The translations under genes and the position numbers were made by a program. Positions 26,001-37,834 of a DNA stretch of 64,000 nucleotides are shown here, piece by piece. Source of the DNA: Galbula dea. Taxonomy: Eukaryota > Chordata > Aves > Piciformes > Galbulidae. Where the stretch lies: the NCBI GenBank assembly GCA_013399015.1, contig VWZX01006105.1, positions 62,001-126,000 of the forward strand, written 5' to 3'. A model generated the notes under the pieces. The model worked only from the letters and a program-made list of their open reading frames with translations. It searched no databases and had not been told where the DNA came from. How positions within the stretch are numbered: position 1 is the first letter of the stretch; the number at the start of each line of letters is the position of its first letter.

Positions 26001-28139
26001 TACATTTCTGGCCCACACAGACACAGAGGAAACCCTGCAAATGTGACCCCATTGCACCCTAAACACTCAAAACCAGAAGGCAAATAAAAAGAAGCCAAGT
26101 ACATTCAGTTGCATGATATTCAGGCCAATCTCATGATTATTTCAAGCCCGATTCAAGATTTTTGGATGGTTTGGGTTGGCAGCACTGAAGACTTCATTAT
26201 AGTTTCAAAGACTATAAAAAGAAAAAAAGTTTCCAAGCTGTATAATTATCAAAATGATGGAGAGTCTGAAATACAGCAGAAATGACAGGCACACTTGGGC
26301 CAGCATTTTCAAATGGGGCCTGATAGAGCATGCTTCAGCTATTTCGTTGCCACATCCAGACACAGTGGACCTGATTAGCCTAAATATAGCTCTCACTGGA
26401 AATCAATTGGCTTAGGCAGGAGTTCAGCAACACAGGTCTTGTTCTTGACAACTGAAATGGGTGAATTCACCCTGAGAAAGTCAAACAAGAGGAGGGAGGG
26501 ATTGCTGACCTTATTCAAACTGTGACTTGAGAAGCAATAAGTAAAATACAGGAGAGAGATTTATTCAAAAACATGTGGAAGTGATTTATGGATTCTATTG
26601 AAGGTTTCTGGTACTAAAGCATGGAAATAAGTGCTACTCCTGTATTTTGGTTGTAAGAAGAGTTATATTATGATGTTTCATCTTTAAACAGACATAGTAA
26701 CTTCCTAAATTCCATTGTCCTTTTTCACTTTTTTTCTACCTTCCTGCATTTCATTGAATTTTCTTCCTGGTAGTCTAAGCTTTGGTTAAAAGGCAGGCTT
26801 CAGAGAGTGTGGTACTGCATACTGTATATATTCTTATTTGGTGAGAACTTTCTGTCCTTCTTTATGTTCAGCAGTATATTGTTCCCCAAGCAGTCCCACT
26901 GACATTAGCAGGCACCTCTTAATGCCAGTGTGGACATAATATGGAAAAAGAAAGGGAGGGTGAAACAGGCAAAGAGAGCCAGGAGGTAATTTAAAGGAAA
27001 TAACAAGACAAAGAAAAGCTTGTAATCTTTCCATGGGTTTTTTCCATGGTGACTTACTCCTTCTTTCATTCAAGTTAGTGGGAAAATTCCTATTAATTTC
27101 AGCAGCAATAGGCAATGTTTCCTTCAGCCTATAATCATAATTATAATATTGCATTGCTGTATAGAAATTTCCTATCTATAATATCGTTCTTTTGCCTTTA
27201 TATTTAACTCTTACTTCAGCAGGACAAATTCCACACCGAAGACCAATTTCACTGTGGTGTTCATGCACACCACCAACTTTAAGCACACAAGCAGGCCCAC
27301 TGATTTACATTAACAAAACTCACCAACAAATCAGCCCTGGTCATCACCAAATTGGAACCTCTTTTATTTATTCAAAACAAAGATATGTGTAGAAACTATC
27401 CCCTCAGCCTCATCAGCTCTGCTGCAGTGCAACACCAGAAAGTACAAGCCACAGTGAAATCATTTTCAGTGGCAACACCAAGTCAATGATTTGCATACTA
27501 ACAGTGAGAGAAAAAAAAGAAAAAAGAATAAAAAAAGGAAATATGCAGGAGTTCATGACTTCCCAGGGCCAAAGACTCAACATCAGTTACTTAATACCAC
27601 ATACAGAGGAAAGTCTCTTCACTTATTTGTTTTGGGGGGGAAGGAGGAAGGGTGGGGGACTTCTTCAGAAAATCTGTGGACAGGAGGCCCCACATGGGGG
27701 GCGGGAGAGGGAGTTATTTCCCTTCTAGGAGTCCTGGTAGCTATTCTACCTCCTTGAAACATTTTCCTGACAACCTTCAAAAGCAAAGTCCCAATTTGCA
27801 TTTTTAATATTGAAATGTAATACGCTGTTACCAGGAGACACCCCTGAGTGTTATTACTTATCACTGGGCCATTATAAACAATCATGAGAGATTACAGTTG
27901 AGCTACCCAGCCAGATGCATTCTTGAAAACCCAGAAAGAGGGTTAAATGCGAACCAACATATGTAAAAGATTCACAATGCTATATTTCAAATAAGAAACA
28001 TGTTGGGAGTAGGGGGAAAAAAAAAGGCAAAGAGCACAGTGGTTAAAGAAAAACTGAAAGAAAAATACATAATTGCTTTTAGTCTGTCATTTCCCCCCAC
28101 AGAGTAGTAAATAAGAGCTTTGATACATAAAAGCCGTTA
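23058..28139. other. Non-coding DNA; possible LTR- or transcript-end-like patches
   Basis: The block at about 23320-24130 is nearer balanced base composition than its flanks and has AATAAAA near 23743 and ACAAATAAATA near 24023, each followed by a GT- or pyrimidine-rich stretch. That pattern fits an LTR R-U5 region or a non-coding transcript end, but no family was recognised. The segment 27506-27543 is adenine-rich. The segment 27634-27711 holds several long G runs (seven Gs at 27634, five at 27654, six at 27696) and may be quadruplex-prone, although loop lengths are marginal. No coding exon was found. Confidence 0.45.
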
Positions 28140-28400
28140 TCAAACAGTAACAAATTAGTTCTTCACCATCTGTGATCCACGCGAGGGGGGTGACAGTTAT
28201 AGGCAAGATTTTAAAATATGAAATCAACTATTTATGAACTGGTTTTAGAGTCTTGCTGTCTACTTTGCCTCTTAAAGTGTGGCCACAAGAAAGAGATGAG
28301 GTTTTCAAAGCTAACAAAAACCAGCAGTTGTGGTTGCACTCTTTAAATGACGCTAATTGCTGGCTGACATTTGTAAACAAGATGTTTCCTTCCCTACCAC
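28140..28400. promoter_or_regulatory. Candidate enhancer or conserved non-coding element
   Basis: In about 250 bases there are several well-formed factor-binding words: GTGGCCAC near 28280, a RUNX-like TGTGGTT near 28329, a TAATTG homeodomain core near 28353, a MEIS-like CTGACA near 28363, and the forkhead word TGTAAACA near 28371. A GCGAGGGGGGTGACAG stretch with two CpGs lies near 28181, which is unusual in this CpG-poor neighbourhood. No repeat family was recognised. This is a composition-based call; conservation was not tested. Confidence 0.3.
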
Positions 28401-28575
28401 TGCCTACTATAGCTCAGCATCACTTTCAAGAACAATATCTCATCTAGAAAAAAAAAAAATTCATGACTCTGACCTTACTAAATCTTCTTACTTTGAACTC
28501 CTTTATGTTACACATGATTGTCCCATTATTTCATGCAGGATCCACTGCATGAGAAAAATTGCAATTTAGATCAAG

Positions 28576-28809
28576 TTTCTCTTTTCTCTTTTCTTTTCTT
28601 TTCTTTTCTTTTCTTTTCTTTTCTTTTCTTTTTTCTTTTTTATTTCTTTCATTTCCTTTCCTCTCAAATGCAGACATACTTTCTCACTTGCTTGTTTGCA
28701 CACTGCCTTCTTTTGTCTCTTTCCCTCTTTTCCTTTTTCCCTTCTTTTTTCCTTTCTTTTCTCTTCTTTCTCTTTTATTTTTTCTTACATTTTTCTTTTT
28801 TTTTCCCCT
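28576..28809. repeat. Polypyrimidine tracts with a TTTTC pentanucleotide array
   Basis: Nine or so near-perfect CTTTT units lie at about 28588-28634, within a longer tract to about 28664. After a gap of about 40 mixed bases, a second C/T tract runs from about 28705 to 28809. On the minus strand these are polypurine. Such tracts can form triplex (H-DNA) structures. Open frames of up to 108 codons across them encode only Ser, Phe, Leu and Pro strings and are not genes. Confidence 0.9.
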
Positions 28810-31800
28810 GCAAAAGCACCTCCTTTGAGAACTGTTGTAGGTGAACAGACATTTCAGCTCCTAATTTTAACAAAGGAAGTGCTAAGTTCTTCATAACGTG
28901 AAAATTACTTTATATTAACTGACAAGTCACCCTAAGTTAATTTAGAAGGAAAAAACAACTCAAACCCACTCATTCTTTACTGATTCATCTACCATTTCTT
29001 CGTTTGCTTCATTCCTCTGTGCAGAAGGGGTGTTTTTCTGGAGTCAAAGCAATTAAATTTCAGAGAGATGGTGGTAATTTGTTTCTGCTTGAGAAGTGAG
29101 CACATTTGAAAAATGAGTTTGAATTGATCTAGGGGTTTTTCAATCTCCTTAGTGGAAGAAACAAAACAGAATTAATAGCCTGAAATGCTAGGAGACTCCA
29201 TTACTTAGAAACTGCTGAGAATTATTATTTTTTCTTGAAAAACAATGTTTTTTCTTGCAGTTTGGGGCCATAAGAAAAAAAAAACAAAAAATTTGCATTA
29301 ACATGCTGTGGATTGTTGTATTTCGTGGGACAATCCAATGCCTTTGCAATGTGTCATTTTTACTTTCAGTGAAATACAATGGACATTTCAGCAGGAATAC
29401 AAAAGTGAAAAAGGATTGACTATTTATTCCCACAGTCCAACATCTATTGAATACAGAGGCAAGAGCTCTTTCATTTAGATTAAGAGGCTTTGACTGACAA
29501 CAGTGTATTTCTCTGCTGTCATCAATTTCTTCCAATAAAATAAAACATGTTCATGTGGTAAATCAAAAAGGCTAAACCAAGAGACAAATGTAGATGCATC
29601 TGCTTAGGTCCTCGAACAGTGGAAGAAGTACACACAGGCTTGGGAGCCCTAGGGTAATCTGATAATTGAATTATGTGAATTATATGAAACAAGCTGAATT
29701 TCTCACTAAGATTTTGGCATCTGTAGTGGCATCTATGTGGCCAAATGTAAGCATTTATAACACACAATATGCATAAGAACTGTTTGTATAAACCTGGTGA
29801 AAGCAGGTTGCTCACATGATGCAGCAGTTTAACACATCTGTATCACTGAATCTGTGACTGAGAGAGAGACAGGCAGGCAAACTGCAATTCAGGGAAAAGA
29901 GAAAGATGTTTCTGCCATTGTTCACCTCAAACAAAAATAGATACTAAACATAGTAAGTAAATTGTCCTGTATTCTTCTTTCATTAGAAGGGGAGTCTGAG
30001 GTCAGCCCTCAAATGCAAAAGTGGATGTCCAAACAATTCCCATCTCTATGGTCTTAAAGTGAACTTGGAGTGGAACTGACCTCAGTCTGTAGCAGTAATG
30101 GCCAGGACTTTTCACTTCCAGCTTTTTTAAAAGCAAAAATGGAGGAGTTCCTTTCATTAATTGCACGATTACTTTGCTGAAAAATATTCTGCCCACACTG
30201 CTATGATCAAAGTCTTGGTAGCACCAGTAGTATGGTAACATCAATATTAAAATATAACCATTTCAGTTCCATTCTGATAACTTCAATGATTTTAGATGGC
30301 ACCATTTTTGCTGTCATGACAGAGTTCATCTAAGAGACCAATATATTTCTGAGAAAATAACATTTTGCCAGCAAGATGTAATTTGAATTCACTACATACC
30401 TTCTTAGAATACTCAGAAATGAAAAGGCTAGATAGGCTACAATTTCAACTGGAAGCATTTTGTACTAGTAATTTCAATGCTCCTGGTATTTAGAATGATG
30501 CTTTTGAGAAAGGTATAGTGTGCCTTATTCTTTCTTCTTTTAAAATAATCAGGTTTTCAACTTTTCCTTCCCTTTAAAGAGCTACCTGAGATTTCTCTAG
30601 TAATTCAAGTACATCTCACTGATTCCTCCAGTACCATTCAATCTCCGTTTTCTACAATATAAGACTGTGGCTTTACTGAGGCAGTAATGATTTTTACTGG
30701 CTTCCAGCTGTTCATGTTTGGTCTCAGGTGGCCTGGCTACCAGCCTGGACAGCAGTTTTCTGTGTCTGTTATAACATTTCTGGGGTTTTTTGCCTTTCAG
30801 TTGGATTTGGAAATTTGCTGTTTGCCCAGGTTTTACTCTTATGAAAAGAACAGCCAATTAACATCTGTTCAGAAGTCGAAAGTCTTCATTAATTTCTTAT
30901 ATTTAGCAATGTAAAGAGAGATTTTAATCTCTGCTTTCAGTTTCCTTGAATGTGTGACTAAGTAGTAGTATTTAGTAGGTTAAAACCAGCAAAAAACTGA
31001 AGCCAGTGCCTAACTTCAGCACAGGAATAACTGCAGTAACTTCAACACTTTCAGCTGTTTTCCTACTTTATAATCTCTTTACTTTTCAAAAACCTAATAC
31101 CTGCAGCTTCCCGTGCAAAACAGTTTTCACTGTTTCGTTTGGCTAATAACTAGAGCTTCTTTAGAGAAAGGTCTAGTAGTAGTTAAGCACTTTGCTTAAC
31201 ACTAATGCTCCTGGTCTCTCAACAAGTTTGAAAGAATTTGAAGAATAAAACCAGACCAGAGAGAGTTCATTTAGATCTTGTGGCCCATTTTCAGTATGGT
31301 GATCTATAATGTATGTCTTGCATATTGTACTGCTATAGAAATGATTACCATTCTAAATCTTCTGCTAGTTTTGAAATTGTACACAGAAATTTTTATAGTT
31401 TCTGAGTGAAGGAAATCCTTTCCAAAAATATTGATCCTGTCACTACTTTTTGGAAGATTTGGGGTTTTTTGCTTGTTTTTTGTTTGGTTGGTTTGTTCTC
31501 CATCATCTAGAATAGGGGTTTTTTATTTGGTTGGGGGTTTTTTTTCCCCAGAAAGAAATGTACATTTTTCTTTGAGAACTTGGTTTTTGCAAGAAAAAGA
31601 CAAATAAACCAAGAGTCTTCAGAAGTCCTTTCTCCTTAGCATATTGCAATTTAAGCCTCTTCAGATACTGAAAGTATTCATCTGTCATTCTCCTTTGTGA
31701 GTATGGAATCCTTGGAAGAAAACAGAAATATCAATTATTTTATTAATACAGATTTCCTTGGAAAGGACTCAAGACAAGCCATTTCTTCTTTCTTCTCACA

Positions 31801-32199
31801 GATAATTGTAGCCAATATACCTGGAGAAAGCTAGAGGCCCCTTCTCTTACACAGGCTGTTCTATACAGAGGGACGCAACATAAAACCACTTTTCAAGAGT
31901 ACAAATGGATGCTTCATCAAGCACTTTAAGATTTAATCAGGGTGCTAAGCTGAAGCAGGATCATCACTAATGAGAACATATTGAAATTCCTTAATTAATC
32001 TGTTATCTGAAAAACGTTCAGATTGTTATCTGTGAATACGTGATCTGATACAAGAACTAAATGGATCTTCAAAGAAGTAAGGAATGTTCTAAAAAGTTTT
32101 GAAGCAAATAATCACAATAAGAAATAAAACATCACAATATTCTTGCATCAATGCTAGTAATGTAAGTTGTTGTTAAGGTGTTGTGAAGTTATTGTTGAC
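28810..32199. other. AT-rich non-coding DNA, no gene seen
   Basis: No exon or mobile element was recognised. A G/T-rich patch with GGGGTTTTTT words lies at about 31459-31556. A minus-strand frame of 115 codons near 29188-29535 resembles no known protein and lies in AT-rich DNA, so it is treated as chance. Confidence 0.5.
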
Positions 32200-32560
32200 A
32201 TAGCCCAGGCTGTATTTAGCTTTCACCCCTGCAAGGGCACATGACTGCACTGGTTTAACCTGGTGTCCATGAGGACTCCCAGGTACATTTTTGTGGATCT
32301 GCTGAACAGACAGTCAGGCTCCAGTTTGTACTTGTGCACAGGATTAGGGTTTTTTTCCAAATGCAGGATTTCATGCCTGTTTCTGTTTAACTTCATGACG
32401 TTCCTGTTCTTTGAGAGCCTACTGAGGTTCCTCTGCACAGCAGCCCTGTCCCTGGGTTTATCTGTCTCATTCCCCTAGCCTGATGTTGCCCTTGGACATG
32501 CTATATGAAAACTTTACCAGCACTAGTATCAAATGTGAATTACATTAGCCATCTCCCTCT
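32200..32560 (-). mobile_element. Old CR1 LINE fragment, C-terminal reverse transcriptase region
   Basis: On the minus strand the open frame at 32223-32438 reads as a decayed CR1 ORF2 stretch. It has an NVMKLNRNRHEILHL segment, then NPNPVHKYKLEPDCLF, then an LGVLMDTRLNQC segment. This matches the family's N.MKFN..KC.VLHLG...N....Y.LG...L.SS...DLGVLVD..L..SQ.C block. On the plus strand the landmarks TAGCCCAGGCTGTATTTAGC and AGGACTCCCAGGTAC appear in the expected reverse-complement order. Several substitutions and short losses show an older copy. It belongs with the fragment immediately to the right. Confidence 0.85.
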
Positions 32561-32599
32561 ATATGTTTAGATGCATCCTGCAAGGTCCTGTGAACTTGT

Positions 32600-33110
32600 A
32601 TTTATGTATGTTCAGCTCACCTAAGCAGTCCTTAAGATGATCTTCTGTCAGTGTTCTGCCCTACACAAGTTCTGTTATTTGACATGCAGACCTGAGAGTC
32701 CTTTCTGTAAAGGCTCTGAGTACCTCAGTCATTTCCTTGCCCTTTTCATGAGGTTGTTTGCTCTTTTTGTTAGTAGCAGTGCATTTGCCCTGGTGTTTTC
32801 TTCACTGATACAAGCATTGAAGAAGCCATTCATATTGACCTTCACATCCTTCGCCAGTTTCCACTCTAGCCAAGGTGTGACTTTCCTAACTCTGTCCCAG
32901 ACTACTTGGGTGATGCTGTATTTCTCCTTGGTTGCCTGTCCTTGCTTTCATTTTCCATCTCTTGATTTATGCTTTTGAATTCAATTTAAGTTCTCTTCTC
33001 AGTCAGAATGATCTCCTACATCACAGTGGATTGTTCTTGTGTTTTGAGGAAGTTATACATAGGCCAGCAAGCTTTAAACAATTGCTTTGCACTTCAAGGC
33101 AGCCTCACAC
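32600..33110 (-). mobile_element. Old CR1 LINE fragment, N-terminal reverse transcriptase region
   Basis: Read on the minus strand with small frame changes, this encodes a WK-rich stretch followed by a Val-Trp-Asp-Arg-Val-Arg-Lys segment, then LEWKLAKDVK with a GFF-like motif. That corresponds to the CR1 ORF2 region just before the catalytic palm (family pattern: R.GVRKAKA.LE..LA..VKDNKK.FF.Y). It is on the same strand as the C-terminal fragment at 32200-32560 and in the correct order. The two are best read as one insertion that has lost the central polymerase domain. Confidence 0.75.
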
Positions 33111-35327
33111 AAGATCCCATTGGTCAGAGTTCAGTTATTTTATTTTGTAAATTAATCTCTTAGATATATAAAGTTTAGCAGTTCAGTAGCCAAAATTTCT
33201 TGAGCCAGTTAACTTACAGCCTGTTCTGAGAGATCTGGTGTGTTTTCAGCATAAACAAAAAAGCTGCATAGACATCCCAATGGAGAACTGTTTCTTTTCC
33301 TTAGTCTTCTCCATCATCTAGAATAATTATTGCTTTAATATTCTGACAACTGTGAAGTTTTTGCTATTTTGTATTTATCATTCTTACACTAAAAAATTAG
33401 AGAAGGCTTTTGTACACTGCTAATAGAATCTGCATATGTTTATTAATTTCTTACTATTTAACATTCCATATGCCTATTGCATATTTGCAGTTTCAGGATG
33501 AGAAGTTGGATTCCATGTGAAGGTAGAGGCAAAATATCTCAAACAAACTTCAACTTCCTTATGATCTGTTTGGATACATGAATTTTTCTCCCTCCATGCA
33601 TAAGGATAGAAGTTGATGATAAACAGTCATCAGGGTCTTCTTTTCCAGCCTTTCTTAATAGTCCTTCAGGTTAGTTAAGTTCCATCCTTCTCTAAATATC
33701 TCTAAAGTCTCTTCCAAACACCTGGCCCAGCAAGTTGGTGAACTCTGGATTCAGGCCTTGTTATACAATCACCAAACACTCCCTTTCTGCTTCAGATACA
33801 CTTTCTCTGTAAGTAGAACTATCATGGGTCAAAAAATAATATTTTTATGTGTATTTGCCAAAACACTTGTTTAGCCAAGATGTGCCCTATTTCAGCTACT
33901 CCCTGAAAGGCAAATACTAACCCTTCCAAATCAAAATACTAAAACCATAGCAAGAGTTAATGGGATTTGATTTGAGTGGTGTTTGGAACTGCATAAAAGT
34001 GCTGAGCCATGCAGGTCATTTTCAGGTAAGCAGCTAAAGAAAGTACTTTTATTTATTGCATTGAACTTCTTGCAATCCTTATCATTCTTTGTTTAGCAAA
34101 TTATGCAAATATTGTAAGGAAGGCAAATACCATTGTGTGGTAAACAGCCAGTTCCCTGCCTTTGAGAAAGTTATTAGTTTCTTTCTTTGATAAGATATAC
34201 AGTAAGGATCCAAACCAGCACAATCTTGTTATACCACAAAAGTCAAATACTGAAGTGTGTTTTAAGGGCTCAATCTATTTGCAGATGCTTGTGTATACAT
34301 GTCAACTCTTTTTTCTAGTATTCTCATAAATATACTTCTTAAAAGGTTTCAGTATGAAGTCTATAGATTCTCTGAGTCAATACAAAGTGTGCTTCACACA
34401 GGCAATGCTTATCCAATTAAACTAGTCTAATTCAACATTTATTATAATGGAGTTTTATTGATTACATAATAGCTGTACAGAACTGTCTTATAAATAGATC
34501 TCTTTATTGGCTGTAAGAAGATGAAGTTTCCACATTTGGGCTCAGTTCTGAAGAGCACAACTCAGGTTGGATGCTTACCTGCATGCTCTAGTGCTTAAAA
34601 ATTCAACTGGAAATCTTAAAAGAATCTAAACACTTCCTGCTCTAAATCAAGCCTGAAATATCCAGAGCACTGTCTTTGTTGTGGTATTTTGGCACTTAGC
34701 TTACTAGTCCCAGACAGAAACCAGAAATGCAGAAGCTTGTAAAAACTAAGAGTGGAAAAAAGGTTAACCAAACATTTCTGAACACTCAAAAATGTATGAT
34801 TGTTTGAAAATTTGAGGGACATAGTTTATGGTATTAACCATTTATCTTTAAAAATATATTAAAAGCTCTTCTATTTTTAAGGCTTATCTGCTGTGCACCA
34901 TATTATATGAGATATGTTTGTACATAAATATATTTGTATATAATAATAAGTTATATGTAAGAGTGGAGTCCATTATATCTACATTAGATTTATTTACATT
35001 ATGTTTTTCAACAAATGTTATATTTACTAAGCTAAATCATGGCTGTGTCATAAAGATCAGTTCACTGGCAACATTCTCTGTTACTGTTAGAAAGAAGAAA
35101 AGTGAGGAGAGAATAATCTGCTTCTAGAAAGGTTTTTAGCATCCCAGATTTGAACATGTTGTACAATGGTGAATTACTATAGATTTTGAAGTCTGTTTCT
35201 TGTCTGTATTTGGTGGACAATTAGTCTGAGTTCCTTGTTCTACCAGCCTAGCCAAGCAGCACTTCTCATACAGGTGAAGAAAGTGTTAAGCAAGCAGCTG
35301 AAGAAAATAGCAAGTGTAAGACTTACT
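33111..35327. other. AT-rich non-coding DNA, no gene seen
   Basis: No gene or repeat family was recognised. The part at about 34840-35010 is very AT-rich with ATATATTTGTATATAATAATA-type words. The 5' part of a 148-codon frame starting at 35235 lies here, but its only recognisable protein content comes from the CR1 copy that follows. Confidence 0.55.
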
Positions 35328-35646
35328 GAAGGGTGTCAGGAGGATGGGGTCAGGCTCTTCTCAGTGGAGCCCAGTGGCAGGACAAGGGGCAATGGCTGTA
35401 AGCTGAAGCATAGGAGGTTCCATGTGAATACAAGAAAAACATTTTCCCAGTTGAGGTGCCACAGCACTGGCACAGACTGCCCAGAGAGGCTGTGGAGTCT
35501 CCTTCTCTGGAGATATTCAAAACCCATCTGGATGTGCTTCTGTGTGACCTGGTCTAGGGAATCCTGCTGTGGCAGGGAGGTTGGACTAGATGATGTTTCC
35601 AGGTCCCTTCCAACTCCTAACATTCTGTGGTTCTGTGATTCTGTGA
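35328..35646 (+). mobile_element. CR1 LINE, young-looking 5'-truncated 3' end
   Basis: The start encodes the CR1 ORF2 C-terminus (CQEDGVRLFSVEPSGRTRG, then KLKHRRFHVNTRK). The frame shifts near 35442 relative to the copy at 41 kb, which has one more T in that run. The 3' region has the landmarks GGTTGGACTAGATGATGTTT, CCAGGTCCCTTCCAACTCC and a tail with three octamer-like units ATTCTGTG. Compared by eye with the copy at 41.3-41.63 kb, identity is roughly 90 percent, so both belong to one subfamily. The preserved tail suggests a relatively recent insertion. Confidence 0.95.
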
Positions 35647-35760
35647 AGCATTGCTGTTTGTTTGTAATGAGTTTAGAATGAAGTTTACCCAGAAACACAC
35701 ATATTAAGGAATGTTGTGGCACTAGATAAAAAAAATTACCCTAGTCTCCAGACTCAATGT

Positions 35761-35990
35761 TAAGAGGAAACAGGCACAAACTGAAACACAGGAGAAACTC
35801 TGAACAAGGAAACACTTTTTTTATTGTGAGGGTGACTGGACACTGGAACAGGTTGTCCAGAGAGGTGGTGGAATCTCGATTTTTTGAGATAGCCAGCAGC
35901 TGTATGGACATGGTCCTGGGTAAGGTGCTGTAGGATCAGATGACCTCCAGAGCTCCTTTCCAACGTCAGCCATTCTGCGATTCTGTGATT
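35761..35990 (+). mobile_element. CR1 LINE 3' end, second copy of a different subtype
   Basis: About 115 bases downstream of the preceding CR1 and on the same strand lies another 5'-truncated CR1. It shows CACAAACTGAAACACAGGA, GGACACTGGAACAGG, a GACCTCCAGAGCTCCTTTCC landmark and the tail ATTCTGCGATTCTGTGATT. The 3' untranslated sequence differs clearly from the 35.3-kb copy, so this is an independent insertion, not a tandem duplication. The reading frame is broken. Confidence 0.9.
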
Positions 35991-37771
35991 GCATGTGTGA
36001 TGTGATCCTTCACTGGGGCTTCTTCCAACAAAAAGTGTGAATATGAGCTTGACTCACACCAGACCCAGGAGTTAGGAAGTTAGCTGAAGCCTATTTCTGC
36101 CACTAACAAACCTCTGCTGACTAGGATTTTGCCCTCTACTTTCTCTGAAGCAAGGTCAAGTTTTAGGGTCATTGGTGTTGTGAGACAGATAATAACTAAG
36201 AAGGTATTCTTTAGCCAACCAGGGATAAACTTTGAAGTTAGTGTTGCATTCAACTTCATGATCATTGCACTTAAGATTTTACATATCCCTTCATGCCCTA
36301 AAAAGAATAAGAACACTTTTGAAACATAACTTTGTTGTTCTCCACCTGGCTTGCAATCTAAATTCCTGCCATCAAGAGAGAAACCATACAATATTGATTC
36401 ACACTTGCTGTTGTAGGAATACTTTCTAAACTAGGAAATTTCCCCTGTGTTCAGCATTTCCACCTCTCTCTTCTATTTTTGTATGGCCTTCTGTGATCTG
36501 TGACATCTCCCTCTTCTAACAGATAAAGCAAAATATTTCATCTCTTGCTCATTTTGAGTTCCTCTCCTTCCTGCACATTTATTGTTCTTTTTAAACATGC
36601 CCAGGAAAATTTTAAATATAAGTGCTGTCTTTTTCTTTAAGAGTCTAAGAGACATACCTAATTCATATCCAGACAAAGTCTAGAAACCATAAGGAGCTTG
36701 TTATGTTCATTAGTAGAAAATGAAGAAATGCTAGAATTTCAACTGTAGAATTCCACCAAGGGTTCAAGTGTCAATATTGCTGTAACATATGTCCCATGTT
36801 ACTGCCTTGTGTTTCATGTCTATTGCAGGCTTTAGAATTTTTTTTTAATTGTTGTAATTTTGTACAAGTATAGCAAAATCTGTGGATTATGTAAATTGGG
36901 ATGTTTTGTATTTAGTCACTGAGGAAATTCAAAATTGAACTAGATAATTATATCCAGATCTTGTTTGTTTGTTTGGTTTTCCTTTATTTTCATGATGATT
37001 TTTCATGCAGCATATTTACTACCTTTTTCAACTCAGAACCTTGAGTGCCCATATAAGGTGAATATAGCTTTGTAAAATTGACATACTCTTTAAAAAAATA
37101 ATTTCTACCACATATATCATTCTTCCATCAGAATATATACAGTTAAGGGAGCCAAATATAAGCAAAGAAATGCAAAGTAAATGTCTCTCTTCTGATACTG
37201 TTACAATTGAAACTAAAAATGCTGTGGTTTCGTTTTGGCCTTCGAGTTACAAAAGAACATTTGGATTCCCTACAGCAACATCCACATGCATGTAAATGTA
37301 AAAACAAGGCCTCCCTCATGATTTGAATTCTCATTGAATTTCATGATTTTTATTTTTTTTAATAATGTAGCAGTAGAAACACTATATCCTTTTTTAATTC
37401 ACAATAAACTAATATTTTTCTCATCTGAATTACATTACAGAAGTTGGATTATTTAGTTAGAGAGCAAGAACTCTGCACCAGGACCCTTTACCAGTGTAAA
37501 TGCTACTGTTGCAAAGGGAATCCTAGGGGAAAACTGCACACACTAAAATGTCAGGTTGATTGCAAAGTAATGAATTTCAGATGGCTTTGATGGAAAATGG
37601 GACTTTTCAGTGGAAATGATCAAGAGAAAAAATACTGTTTTTCAAAGAGCTATCGCCCAGTCTGTAGGCTAGAGCTGATCCAGTAGTATGTGTGGCATAC
37701 TGTAGATAATAAATCCACTAAATCTTAGTGGCAGAAATTTTTGTGATAGGAATTATTGTTCTTGAGCAATA
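35991..37771. other. AT-rich non-coding DNA, no gene seen
   Basis: No exon or mobile element was recognised. A GTTT-rich patch lies at about 36962-36978. The frames here are under 105 codons and show no known protein. Confidence 0.55.
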
Positions 37772-37834
37772 CATCTCATGATGCTTGTGGTGGGTTTAAG
37801 GGCTCCTCCCAGCCCCCCNGCATCTCATGATGCT
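37772..37834. other. 14-bp direct repeats flanking an LTR-like start and a single N
   Basis: CATCTCATGATGCT at 37772-37785 is repeated exactly at 37821-37834. Between the copies are 33 bases beginning TGTGGTGGGTTTAAG and ending in six Cs, then N at 37819 and one G. The first bases match the TGTGGTG start of the avian LTR at 16473. The likely reading is that one contig ends a few dozen bases into an LTR insertion at the C run, and the next contig restarts in the flank or in the allele without the insertion. The N marks an unresolved gap. Confidence 0.7.

Noticed and set aside
28518..28896. Three overlapping plus-strand frames rich in Phe, Ser and Leu
   Set aside because: They are produced by the TTTTC array and C/T tracts in all three phases.
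35235..35722. Frames of 148 codons (plus) and 128 codons (minus)
   Set aside because: They are explained by the CR1 3' end; the plus frame leaves the ORF2 sense after a frameshift and the minus frame is antisense.
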